Shown here: positions 25,213-33,054 of the stretch, piece by piece
Layout of the letters: the number at the start of each line of letters is the position of its first letter
Numbering within the stretch: position 1 is the stretch's first letter
Source of the DNA: Tabrizicola sp.
GTDB taxonomy: Bacteria; Pseudomonadota; Alphaproteobacteria; Rhodobacterales; Rhodobacteraceae
Reading direction: 5' to 3'
NCBI GenBank assembly: GCA_016792685.1
Contig: JAEULQ010000009.1
Location: 1-64,000, forward strand
Length of the DNA stretch: 64,000 bases
The notes under the pieces: model-generated
Database searches by the model: none
Seen by the model: only the letters and a program-made list of their open reading frames with translations
What the model was told of the DNA's origin: nothing
Made by a program: the position numbers and the translations under genes

Positions 25213-27276
25213 TCAGTTTCCCGCTACGGTCCGCAGCTCCAGCTGCAGGATCGCAGGGCCCGGGCCTGAAGATTCGCCCTCATCGGTGAGGGCGATGGCG
25301 CCGCGTGTCGTTTCGCCGAACCCTGCCTCGGCCAGGGCATCGCCAATGGCCGTACCGCCGACCTCGCGCGTCAGGTCCAGTGCGTCCTGCGACAGATAGC
25401 TGAGGTCCTCGACAGGGCCTTGCGGTTTTGCCGGGGTGACGACAACAAGCACTCTTTCCTGACCCAGCACATCGGCCGAGATCTTGAAGAGGCCCTTCTT
25501 CAACTCGTCCCCCGGCTGCAACCGGCCGGCAAACCAATGGCTGATCGACCAGTCCGCGCCGACATAGAGCACATTCACGTCGACCGGTCCGTCACTGTTG
25601 TTGCGGGCCAGGACATGGACCTCGTCATCTGGCAGCAGCGTCGGGACCGGGGCAAACGGCAGGGGCCGCAACGTGCGGTCCTGGGGCGTGCGGGTCAGAA
25701 GCTCGACCTCGACCTCGGGGCTGCCATTGCCCATAGCCGCGCCGAGTTTCAGAAGGTTCTGCGCCCGGGCCATGGTGGTCAACGTATCGGCCAGTGTGGC
25801 CGCCAGTGTGGGCCCATCCTTGTCGCTGGTTGAGACTGACGGCGTGGAGGCCAACTCGTCATTCAGGCCGGTTGCAGGCAGGATCCAGATCGCGTCGGGG
25901 CGCGGGCTATCGGGCAGGACGGCAAGTCGAAGGTCGGCCTCTTCGCCTGCCTTGACGAAAGTGAGCCGAGGACCTGCGGCGCCGGTCAGATCCGACAGTG
26001 CGGCAAGAAGCGCATCGGCCGGGGCACTGCCTTCGGGGGGAAGTGCTACGGTCAGGGTGAAATCAAGTTCCGCGTCCATTTTGCGCACCGTTACGCCCTT
26101 GGGAAGCTCGGCGGGCAAAAGCTTGCCATCTTTCTCGACGGGTTGACCGGTCGCGGCAAAGGTTTCGACACCGGTCAGTTCGACATAGCCCAAGGCGGCC
26201 TCGTTGCCATCGGCGGCACTGGCCATTACGGCCAGCACCTCGCCCTCTGACAGGCCGTGAAGCGTTCCGGCCGGGATCGTGAACCCGGCCTCTGTCACAT
26301 CTGCCTGCCATTGCGAGACCCGGGAGCCCCTGGTGCCGGCAAACGCCACTTGGTCGAGATCACCTTCAAACAATGGCGTCGATTTCGCGAGGTTCTTGAC
26401 CGAGTAGCGTCGCAGCACTTCCTGCCCGATCTGGCCATAAGTAGCGCTGGGATATTCGGCGAGGACTTCCATCAGCGTCCAGGTGAATACACCCTGCGGT
26501 TTGCGACCCGGCTTGCCCTTGGGGAGGTTCTTCTCGGGGGTCACTTCATTGGTCTGGGCGGCGAAGAAGGCCACGAAGCTGCCGTCGCCCCCATCCACAT
26601 CAAAGGGCGCCTCGGTCCCGTCGCGCGGATCGCCGATGGAGCGGGTCGCGGTCCCGACTGCGTCGGGGTCGATCCCCAGTGCCTCGGGCGGGAGCTGTCG
26701 GGTGCGGACCTCGTCGCCCGCCTCGACCGCGCGGGTGGCTGTGCCGGAATGACAGCTGTCGAAGACGGCCCAGACGTGCGCCCCCTTGGTGCGAAGCCCG
26801 TCGATCATCGCGCCAATCTCGTCATCGACGAGCGCATTCTCGACGGCGCCCACCTGATCGGACCACGGGCCGATATCGACGGGCAGGAAAAGCTCGTCCA
26901 GCCCGTCCAGTTCGGTCGCGGGGTCCAAAGCCGGGGCCTGAGTGCCGTGACCGGAGAAGTGCAGATAGACGAAGTCGCCGGGCTGGACCTTTGCGGTAAG
27001 ATCGGCAAATGCCGCCCGGATCGCGGCCAAAGTCGGCGCCTTAGCCCCGGCGACGCCATCGGAGAGAAGCGTCACATGGTCGGACGGAAAGGGCACCGGG
27101 GCTTGGGTGGTCAGGTAGGTGGCCACCAGTTGCACATCGTTGGCCGGTCCCTTCAGCCACCAGCGTTCATCGAGGCTTGGGTACTGGTTCGCACCGATCA
27201 GAAGTGCGTAATTCTCGCGTGCCAGCGCTGGAAGCGCGGTCAGGATCAGGGCAGAGGCAAGAAGCGCGCGGAGCAT
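25213..27276 (-). CDS. Exported caspase-fold (peptidase C14/metacaspase-like) protein, copy 1
   Basis: A 687-residue protein with an N-terminal Sec signal peptide (~1-19), so the protease domain should act in the periplasm or outside. The caspase-fold domain (~20-330) has the catalytic dyad His110 (HFSGHGTQ) and Cys175 (VFDSCHSGT). It also has the acidic segments DGLDELFLPVD and DDE that in metacaspases shape a pocket for Arg/Lys. The C-terminal half is beta-rich; a DUF4384-like stretch (VDVNVLYVGADWSISHWFAGRLQPGD) lies near 570-600. Its ATG overlaps the stop of the preceding secreted-protein gene (TGATG), so the two are translationally coupled. Paralogous to the protein at 33055. Target unknown. 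Confidence 0.85.
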   Translation of the reverse strand: MLRALLASALILTALPALARENYALLIGANQYPSLDERWWLKGPANDVQLVATYLTTQAPVPFPSDHVTLLSDGVAGAKAPTLAAIRAAFADLTAKVQPGDFVYLHFSGHGTQAPALDPATELDGLDELFLPVDIGPWSDQVGAVENALVDDEIGAMIDGLRTKGAHVWAVFDSCHSGTATRAVEAGDEVRTRQLPPEALGIDPDAVGTATRSIGDPRDGTEAPFDVDGGDGSFVAFFAAQTNEVTPEKNLPKGKPGRKPQGVFTWTLMEVLAEYPSATYGQIGQEVLRRYSVKNLAKSTPLFEGDLDQVAFAGTRGSRVSQWQADVTEAGFTIPAGTLHGLSEGEVLAVMASAADGNEAALGYVELTGVETFAATGQPVEKDGKLLPAELPKGVTVRKMDAELDFTLTVALPPEGSAPADALLAALSDLTGAAGPRLTFVKAGEEADLRLAVLPDSPRPDAIWILPATGLNDELASTPSVSTSDKDGPTLAATLADTLTTMARAQNLLKLGAAMGNGSPEVEVELLTRTPQDRTLRPLPFAPVPTLLPDDEVHVLARNNSDGPVDVNVLYVGADWSISHWFAGRLQPGDELKKGLFKISADVLGQERVLVVVTPAKPQGPVEDLSYLSQDALDLTREVGGTAIGDALAEAGFGETTRGAIALTDEGESSGPGPAILQLELRTVAGN

Positions 27277-27896
27277 CAGTTGGTCATCAGGGCATAGGAG
27301 GCCGAAGCGGGCCCCTTGTTTTCCACCTTCAGCGTGAAGCTGCCGGCTTGTGCCGGGGTCCAGCCGCAATAGGCGATATGCGAGATATCGGTATCGGAAC
27401 AGACAAGCCGCCCCCGGTCGTCATAGACGGTGAGGTTGAGGTTGGTCGCGGCCTTGGCCTCGACATAGACTTCGGCATATTCGCCGCCACGGAATTCGAT
27501 CGGCGGGTAGGTGTCGTTCCGCCCGTTTGTCAGCGAGCCGATGTTGTAGACCGGGCCGGAGGCCACGCCTTTCGTGGTCTCGGCGCGGATATCGTCGATC
27601 AGGCCCACAAGCGCCTCGTCCCCATCGGCAAGCGCCTCGGCGCTGGCGAGCATTTCTTCCCAGGACAGCGGTGTGCCTTCGCCCGGGGTCCCCTCGGTCG
27701 CGGCGCGATCAGTGGCCACCGGGGCCAGCGTCTTCCGCAGCCGGGCGGCGGAGAGGATGAGGAGCGGGTCGGACTGCTCGACCCCCATCGCGTAGAGGCG
27801 GGCCGAAAGCTCGGCCACCTTCACGGGCGAGGGGGTATCCGCCAGGGCGGGCAGGGCCAGGGTGGAAAGCAAGGCGGCAAGCAGGATACGGCGCAT
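27276..27896 (-). CDS. Secreted protein with pre-peptidase-C-like tail, copy 1
   Basis: A 206-residue exported protein: signal peptide MRRILLAALLSTLALPALA, a helical segment with LYAMGVEQSDPLLILSAARL (~33-52), a short linker, then a beta-sandwich-like tail of about 90 residues with two Cys (RLVCSD and AYCGWTPA) and the ending ASYALMTN. The same plan occurs in the proteins at 36159 and 37089, and only in this cluster. The tail resembles bacterial pre-peptidase C-terminal (PPC) domains, which accompany secreted proteases. Translationally coupled to caspase copy 1, so it may be its inhibitor, chaperone or targeting partner (inference). An in-frame start 21 codons upstream was rejected because it precedes the signal peptide. 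Confidence 0.7.
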   Translation of the reverse strand: MRRILLAALLSTLALPALADTPSPVKVAELSARLYAMGVEQSDPLLILSAARLRKTLAPVATDRAATEGTPGEGTPLSWEEMLASAEALADGDEALVGLIDDIRAETTKGVASGPVYNIGSLTNGRNDTYPPIEFRGGEYAEVYVEAKAATNLNLTVYDDRGRLVCSDTDISHIAYCGWTPAQAGSFTLKVENKGPASASYALMTN

Positions 27897-27969
27897 CGGG
27901 GGACTCGTATGGCTTTGTTGCGCCGAACATGCGGCGGGGCTTGCCCCCTGTAAATGCAAGATTTCTTTA

Positions 27970-27985
27970 TGACGGCCTTTGTCAT
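27970..27985. promoter_or_regulatory. Candidate response-regulator box 1 (TGAC-N7-GTCA)
   Basis: TGACGGCCTTTGTCAT on the plus strand; on the minus strand this reads ATGACAAA-GGCC-GTCA. It lies in the 149-base divergent region, 73 bases before the start of the secreted-protein/caspase pair (minus) and 60 bases before the HtrA-like gene (plus). The same 12 fixed bases (ATGACAAA-N4-GTCA) recur at 32986-33001 and 37067-37082. Confidence 0.65.
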
Positions 27986-28045
27986 GTGCCTCAGCCCGAG
28001 GGTGCTGCTAGCAAGGCGGCAACGAGGCAGAACAAGGGTTTCAGA

Positions 28046-29383
28046 ATGATGGCCGGACATCGGCGAGCAGGAAATGGGCGCAAGCGGAGACAACCGCTTC
28101 GCTTCATGGGCGAGGCTCTGGCGGCTTTGGCGGTCCTGGTGCTGGTTGCACTGGTAGGGCCGGCAGTGGCCTCGCCCCTCGATTCCGCGATGGAGAAGGT
28201 CTTCACGGTGAGAAGCGCAGATGCCGAGGACAGGTTTCTCGGCTCGGCCTTTCTTTGGGCGGACGGGACGGTTGCGGTGACGAATGCCCATGTCGTGGGC
28301 GAGGCAGGCGAAGTGCGGCTGGTGGCGCGCGACGGGACGGAAGAATCCGCACTGGTCATTGCGCGCGATCCGGTGCGGGATGTGGCGGTGATCTCGGTCA
28401 AGCCCGGGCGCAGAGGGCTGGACCTGGCGCCGGATGCGCCGCGGCTTGGGGATGAAGTCTTTGCGCTGGGGGCGCCGCTTGAGGTCGAATTCACCCTGAC
28501 CGAGGGGCGGGTTTCGGCTCTGGCGCGGCAGGTGGATATCGCGGTGCCGCTCATGATGCTTCAGCATGATGCGGCGGTGAACCCGGGGTCCTCCGGCGGG
28601 CCGCTGGTGGACGGGCAGGGGCGACTTTTGGGGATGAACAGCCAGATCGCCGATGGCAGCCGGATGTTCGTGGGCATTGCCTATGCGATCTCGGCCGCCG
28701 ATCTGGGGCGGATCGTTACCGGTCTCGTGGACGAAACGCTTCCGCCCTATCCGAAGCTCGGCCTGATTGCCCGTCCGGTGGACCATCAGGTGGCCGAGGC
28801 GCTGGGGGTTGAGCCGATGGGCCTTCTGGTCGACGGAGTCGCGGCGGACGGAATGGCGGAAGCGGCTGGGCTGCAGGCGGGGGATATCATCACGAAGGTC
28901 GCCGGGAAGACACTGGCGCATCCGGGCGATCTGGCCTTTGCGGTCGAGATGGCGAGCTCTTCGGGAGAAACGCGGATCGAGGTTCTGCGGGGCGGTCAGG
29001 CCGTGGAGCTGACGCTTGCGCTGGCGGCATTGGACCTGGAGGCAGAGGTGCTGCGGCAGGTCTCCTCCGGTGTGCCGCAGGTTGTTTCGGCCTACCGGCT
29101 TGCTGAGCTGGGGGTGGAACTGGATGCCGCGGGGGTGGTGCTGGCAGTCACTGACAACTCGCCCGCCCTCAACGCCGGGCTTGCCAAGGGTGACCGGATC
29201 CTGGCGGTGAATGGCGCGGCAGAGGACCTTTCAACCTATGAATTGACGACGCCCGCGCTGATCCTCGTGGAAGCGCCGGGCGGGGCGACGCGGCATATCC
29301 GGCTTGATCCCTGGGGGACGCAGGACGGGGTGCGGCCGGTCGGCGGGGCGAATGTGCTTGACCCGGACGTGGTGGTGTTTTGA
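28046..29383 (+). CDS. HtrA/DegP-like serine protease with two PDZ-type domains
   Basis: A 445-residue membrane-anchored or exported protease. A basic N-terminus (HRRAGNGRKRR) is followed by one hydrophobic segment (~24-42). The trypsin-like domain carries the full triad His82 (TNAHVVG), Asp112 (RDVAVI) and Ser183 (NPGSSGGPL). Two C-terminal PDZ-like regions follow (~240-335, with GLLVDGVAADGMAEAAGLQAGD; and ~360-435, with DNSPALNAGLAKGDRIL). Such enzymes handle misfolded or signalling proteins in the periplasm. The ATG follows AAGGG by 7 bases. The response-regulator gene begins 8 bases after its stop, so protease and two-component system form one transcription unit. Confidence 0.88.
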   Translation: MMAGHRRAGNGRKRRQPLRFMGEALAALAVLVLVALVGPAVASPLDSAMEKVFTVRSADAEDRFLGSAFLWADGTVAVTNAHVVGEAGEVRLVARDGTEESALVIARDPVRDVAVISVKPGRRGLDLAPDAPRLGDEVFALGAPLEVEFTLTEGRVSALARQVDIAVPLMMLQHDAAVNPGSSGGPLVDGQGRLLGMNSQIADGSRMFVGIAYAISAADLGRIVTGLVDETLPPYPKLGLIARPVDHQVAEALGVEPMGLLVDGVAADGMAEAAGLQAGDIITKVAGKTLAHPGDLAFAVEMASSSGETRIEVLRGGQAVELTLALAALDLEAEVLRQVSSGVPQVVSAYRLAELGVELDAAGVVLAVTDNSPALNAGLAKGDRILAVNGAAEDLSTYELTTPALILVEAPGGATRHIRLDPWGTQDGVRPVGGANVLDPDVVVF

Positions 29384-29391
29384 ATGAAAGC

Positions 29392-30090
29392 ATGGGCATG
29401 GAAGAGCGCATCCTGATAGTCGAGGACGATGCCGAGACCGCCGCTGCCGTTCGGGCCGAGGTCGAGGCGCTGGGCTGTTCGGTCGATCACTGCACCACGC
29501 TGGAAGCTGGCATCGCGGCGGCTACTTCGACGCCTTACAGGGTCATCGTGCTTGACCGGATGCTGCCCGGCGGTGACGGGGTCGAGGCGATGGCCCGCAT
29601 CCGGGCGGGCGGCTCGACCGCGCTGATCCTGATCCTTTCGGCCCTTGGCCGCGCGGCAAACCGGGTGGAGGGGCTGGAGAAAGGGGCGGATGACTACCTG
29701 CCGAAGCCCTTTGAACCGGACGAGCTCCGCGCCCGGCTGCGGGCCCTGCTCCGGCGAGGAACGATGCAGGTGCTGGACAACGACCTGCTGGCCTTTGGCG
29801 AGCTGGAAATCCGGCTGAAGGCCCGGACCGTGCATGTGAAGCGGACCCATGTCGCGGTCAGCCCAAAGGAGTTTGAGCTGATCACCTATTTCGCCCGCAA
29901 TGCCGGGCAGGTCGTCACGCGAATGCAGCTTCTCGAAAACGTCTGGAACCTGCATTTCGACCCCGGGACCAATGTTGTCGATGTCCACGTCGGCCGCCTG
30001 CGTCGCAAGCTGGAAGAAGCCGGCTCGAACGCAATCCAGACTGCGCGGGGCGAGGGCTACATCTTCGCGCCCAAGGTCGCGCAGGGGTGA
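29392..30090 (+). CDS. OmpR/PhoB-family response regulator
   Basis: A 232-residue DNA-binding response regulator. The receiver domain (~4-120) has the acidic pair EDD at 11-13, the phospho-acceptor Asp55 (IVLDRMLPGGDG) and the LPKPF lysine motif. A winged-helix DNA-binding domain (~130-228) follows, with SPKEFELITYFARNAG and DVHVGRLRRKLEE. The start is uncertain: a TTG overlapping the upstream stop and ATGs at 29392 and 29398 are in frame. It overlaps the kinase gene by GTGA. The inverted repeat shared by three promoters in the cluster is the natural candidate target. Confidence 0.93.
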   Translation: MGMEERILIVEDDAETAAAVRAEVEALGCSVDHCTTLEAGIAAATSTPYRVIVLDRMLPGGDGVEAMARIRAGGSTALILILSALGRAANRVEGLEKGADDYLPKPFEPDELRARLRALLRRGTMQVLDNDLLAFGELEIRLKARTVHVKRTHVAVSPKEFELITYFARNAGQVVTRMQLLENVWNLHFDPGTNVVDVHVGRLRRKLEEAGSNAIQTARGEGYIFAPKVAQG

Positions 30091-31460
30091 CGCGGGCCCG
30101 GCCCGCCAACCGGCCCTGGGCGGCGCGGGCCACATTGCGTCTGGCGGCGCTCATGGCGCTGGCGGTGACCCTGCTGTCGCTGGGGGCGATGGCGCTGCAA
30201 TATCGGCTGGTGGAAAACCGGATGATGGCGGCGCAGCAAAGCCTGCTGACGGCCGATCTGGACGGTTTCGGCGCCCTTTACGACCAGCGCCGGATCATCG
30301 CGCTGCGCCAGGCCATCGACTATCGCACAGCGGCGTCGACAGGCGAGGAGATACTCCTGCTCCTTGACCGCGAGGGCAAGGTGCTGGCGGGCACCCGGCC
30401 GGTCTGGCCCGAGGGTTTGGCGCCGACTGGTGACGGGTTCTCCATCGAAGGCGCGGTGATTTTCGAGGAAACGGGTCGCCGATGGCTGGCCGTCGCGCGG
30501 CAATTGCCGGGGGGCTTTTCGCTTCTGGTTGCGCGCTCTCTCGGCCCGGTGGACGACACACTGACGGCGATGCGACGTGGAATTCTGGGGCTGCTTTCCG
30601 CGATGCTGGTGGCGGGGGGGCTGGTCGGCTGGCTTGCCGCGCGCTCGGTCATGGGGCGGATCGGGCGGATCAACGACCTTGCCGACCGGGTGGCGGAAGG
30701 AGCGCTGGACGCGCGTCTGGCGGGCGATCGGTCGGAGGACGAATTCGGGCTTCTGGAGACCCATGTGCATGGGATGCTGGACCGGATCCAGAACCTGAAC
30801 CGCGCGACACATCGCCTTTCTGACACGATCGCGCATGAGTTGCGGACGCCCCTGAACCGGGTGTTGCAGAAATTGTCGCGGATCGAAGGGCAGGAGGAAC
30901 TGACCGCCGAACTGAAGGCCGAGATGCGGCAGGCAATCCGGATGTTCGACAGCCTGCTCGACATCAGCAGGGCCGAAGCGGATCAGGGCAGCGGCGGCGG
31001 GCTGGTGCCGGTGGACCTTTCGGCCGTGGCGTTGGAAGTCTGGGAGCTTTACGAACCGCTGGCCGAGGACAAGGGGCTTCTGACGGAGTCGCAGGTGGTG
31101 CCCGGACTTCAGGTGCTGGGGGACCGGAACCTGATCGCGCAGATGCTGTCGAACCTGATCGACAATGCGATCAAGTACTGCTCGGCGGGCGACCGGCTTT
31201 CCCTGCAGCTGAACGAAGCCGGGGACCGCCATCTGATGCGGGTGGCCGACACCGGGCCGGGACTGCCCGAGGATATCCGGGGCGAGGCGTTCGAGCGGTT
31301 TGTCCGCGCCGAACGTGACCGGGGGGTCAAGGGCCACGGCCTTGGCCTGGCCCTGGTGCGGGCGATCGCCGCCCGGCATGGCGCGCGGCTGGTGCTGCCA
31401 GAGGCGGCAAGTGGATTAACGCTTGAAATCCACTGGCCAAGGCTGCAGCACTCCGAGTGA
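30087..31460 (+). CDS. Sensor histidine kinase partner
   Basis: A 457-residue inner-membrane kinase. Transmembrane segments at ~17-37 and ~165-187 enclose a periplasmic sensor region of about 125 residues with no family I recognise. HAMP-like linker, then the dimerisation/phospho-acceptor box with His250 (TIAHELRTPLNR), and an ATP-binding HATPase domain with NLIDNAIKY, DTGPGLP and GHGLGLALVRAI. The GTG start overlaps the regulator's stop (GTGA), and its own stop overlaps the patatin gene's GTG in the same way. The tight coupling suggests the kinase monitors the envelope process carried out by the neighbouring exported enzymes. Confidence 0.93.
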   Translation: MTRARPANRPWAARATLRLAALMALAVTLLSLGAMALQYRLVENRMMAAQQSLLTADLDGFGALYDQRRIIALRQAIDYRTAASTGEEILLLLDREGKVLAGTRPVWPEGLAPTGDGFSIEGAVIFEETGRRWLAVARQLPGGFSLLVARSLGPVDDTLTAMRRGILGLLSAMLVAGGLVGWLAARSVMGRIGRINDLADRVAEGALDARLAGDRSEDEFGLLETHVHGMLDRIQNLNRATHRLSDTIAHELRTPLNRVLQKLSRIEGQEELTAELKAEMRQAIRMFDSLLDISRAEADQGSGGGLVPVDLSAVALEVWELYEPLAEDKGLLTESQVVPGLQVLGDRNLIAQMLSNLIDNAIKYCSAGDRLSLQLNEAGDRHLMRVADTGPGLPEDIRGEAFERFVRAERDRGVKGHGLGLALVRAIAARHGARLVLPEAASGLTLEIHWPRLQHSE

Positions 31461-32923
31461 TCCCTGTTCCCGGTTCCCTGATGCGGTCTGCCCTTCTTCC
31501 CCTTCTGTTGCTTCTGGGTTGTGCCCCCTGGAACCAGCCGCAGAACCAGCCCCTGCAAGGCGAAAACGCGGCACTGGTCGATCCGGTGACCGCGGGCGAC
31601 GGCGAGCTTTACATCGGCCTTGCCTTTTCCGGTGGGGGGATGCGGGCCACGTCCTTCGCCTATGGCATGTTGGAGGAATTGCGCGCTGCCGGGGTTGAAA
31701 CCGGGACGCCGAACGGGCTTTTGGACAATGTGCGGCTTGTGTCGGGCGTCTCGGGCGGGTCGGTCATGGCAGCGCAACTGGGGCTTTACGGGCCGGAGGG
31801 CCTGCCCGGGTTCCGTGAGCGGTTCCTGATCACCGATGCCGAAGCCTATATGGTGACCTCGGGGTTGAACCCCCTGACGATCATCAAAGGTGTGGCCGGC
31901 GGCGTGAACGGGCGCGACACGTTCGGACGCTATCTCGACGACACACTCTTCAAGGGCGCGACCTTTGGCGATCTTCGGCGGCGCTCGCGGATCAAGACCT
32001 GGATCAACGCGACCGACATGGCGAACAACACGCCGTTCCTGTTCTCGCCCGAGACATTCAATGCGCTGTGTTCTGACCTGTCAAAAGTGCGCCTGTCCGA
32101 GGCGGTGGCGGCATCGGCGGCTTTTCCGCTGGTCTTCACCCCGATCGTGCTGGAAGCCCATCAGGGCAGGTGCGACTACCGTGAGCCCGACTGGCTGACC
32201 GCCGCGCGCTATAACCCCGAGGCGACGGCTGCCATGCGGGCCCATGCCCGGGCGCTGGAAAGCTACACGAACCCCGAAGAGGTGAAGTTCGTGAAGCTTC
32301 TGGATGGGGGCATCACCGACAATTTCGGGACCACGGGCCTCGCAGTGGAACGCGCCCGGGCGCAGGTGCCCTATGCGCCGCTGACGGCGGAAGAGGCGGT
32401 GAAGCTGAAGCGGATGCTGTTCCTGGTCGCCAATGCGGGGGTTGAGGAAGACTATGACTGGACAAGACGGGTCGAGGGTCCGGGCGGGGTGAACCTGGCG
32501 ATGTCGATTGCGACCTCCGCCATGGCTGCGGCCTCGCGGTCGGGCTACGATTCGATGCGGGGGGAACTTCGGCTTTGGGAAAGCGAGCTCATCGAATGGC
32601 GCTGTGCGCTGCCGTTGGCTGAGGTGCGGCGGCTTTTGGGATCGACTGAAGGCTGGGACTGCAAGGACGTGAAGCTTTTCGTTGGCGAAGCGAGTTTCGC
32701 CAGCCTGCCAGCCACGATGCGGGACGAGTTGAACGCGGTGCCGACCCGGCTGAAACTGCCGACCGACCAGGTCGACATGGTCATCGAGGCGGGTCGCCTG
32801 GCCACGAGGATGACGCCGGAGTTCAACGGATTCCTTGCTTCGCTCACCGGGAATGACGTGGAAGGCCGGATCGAGGACGGCATCGCCTCGGGCGGGCGGC
32901 GCGTGGTGCCGCTCGGGAATTAG
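31457..32923 (+). CDS. Patatin-like phospholipase, lipoprotein
   Basis: A 488-residue lipid hydrolase with lipoprotein signal LLLLLGC and acyl-Cys22; Ala follows the Cys, which fits outer-membrane sorting. The patatin core has the oxyanion loop SGGGMR (58-63), the nucleophile elbow GVSGG with Ser99, and the catalytic DGG motif (LLDGGITDNF) near residue 286, so the Ser-Asp dyad is complete. It would cleave membrane phospholipids or lysophospholipids at the inner face of the outer membrane. The GTG start overlaps the kinase stop; an ATG at 31481 would give a shorter lipoprotein signal and is equally possible. A 131-base gap with a candidate regulator box follows. Confidence 0.87.
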   Translation: MIPVPGSLMRSALLPLLLLLGCAPWNQPQNQPLQGENAALVDPVTAGDGELYIGLAFSGGGMRATSFAYGMLEELRAAGVETGTPNGLLDNVRLVSGVSGGSVMAAQLGLYGPEGLPGFRERFLITDAEAYMVTSGLNPLTIIKGVAGGVNGRDTFGRYLDDTLFKGATFGDLRRRSRIKTWINATDMANNTPFLFSPETFNALCSDLSKVRLSEAVAASAAFPLVFTPIVLEAHQGRCDYREPDWLTAARYNPEATAAMRAHARALESYTNPEEVKFVKLLDGGITDNFGTTGLAVERARAQVPYAPLTAEEAVKLKRMLFLVANAGVEEDYDWTRRVEGPGGVNLAMSIATSAMAAASRSGYDSMRGELRLWESELIEWRCALPLAEVRRLLGSTEGWDCKDVKLFVGEASFASLPATMRDELNAVPTRLKLPTDQVDMVIEAGRLATRMTPEFNGFLASLTGNDVEGRIEDGIASGGRRVVPLGN

Positions 32924-32985
32924 GCGTGGCTTTCCCGGAAAGGTGCCTCAACCTTCGTCTTTGACTATTCTCTCGTGGCGGCAGG

Positions 32986-33001
32986 ATGACAAATCCGGTC
33001 A
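32986..33001. promoter_or_regulatory. Candidate response-regulator box 2 (TGAC-N7-GTCA)
   Basis: ATGACAAA-TCCG-GTCA, 53 bases upstream of the second caspase gene's ATG. It lies in the only sizeable gap (131 bases) of the plus-strand run from the HtrA-like gene to the S1 protease gene. This suggests a separate promoter for the caspase-S1 protease pair under the same regulator. Confidence 0.65.
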
Positions 33002-33054
33002 CCTGGCCCTGCCGTACTTGTTCCGGGCCAACGCGGCGGTATCCTGCCCGCACC

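Noticed and set aside
29380..29391. TTG overlapping the HtrA-like stop as the response-regulator start
   Set aside because: Two ATGs follow within six codons and fit the usual start of receiver domains better; the TTG was kept only as an alternative.
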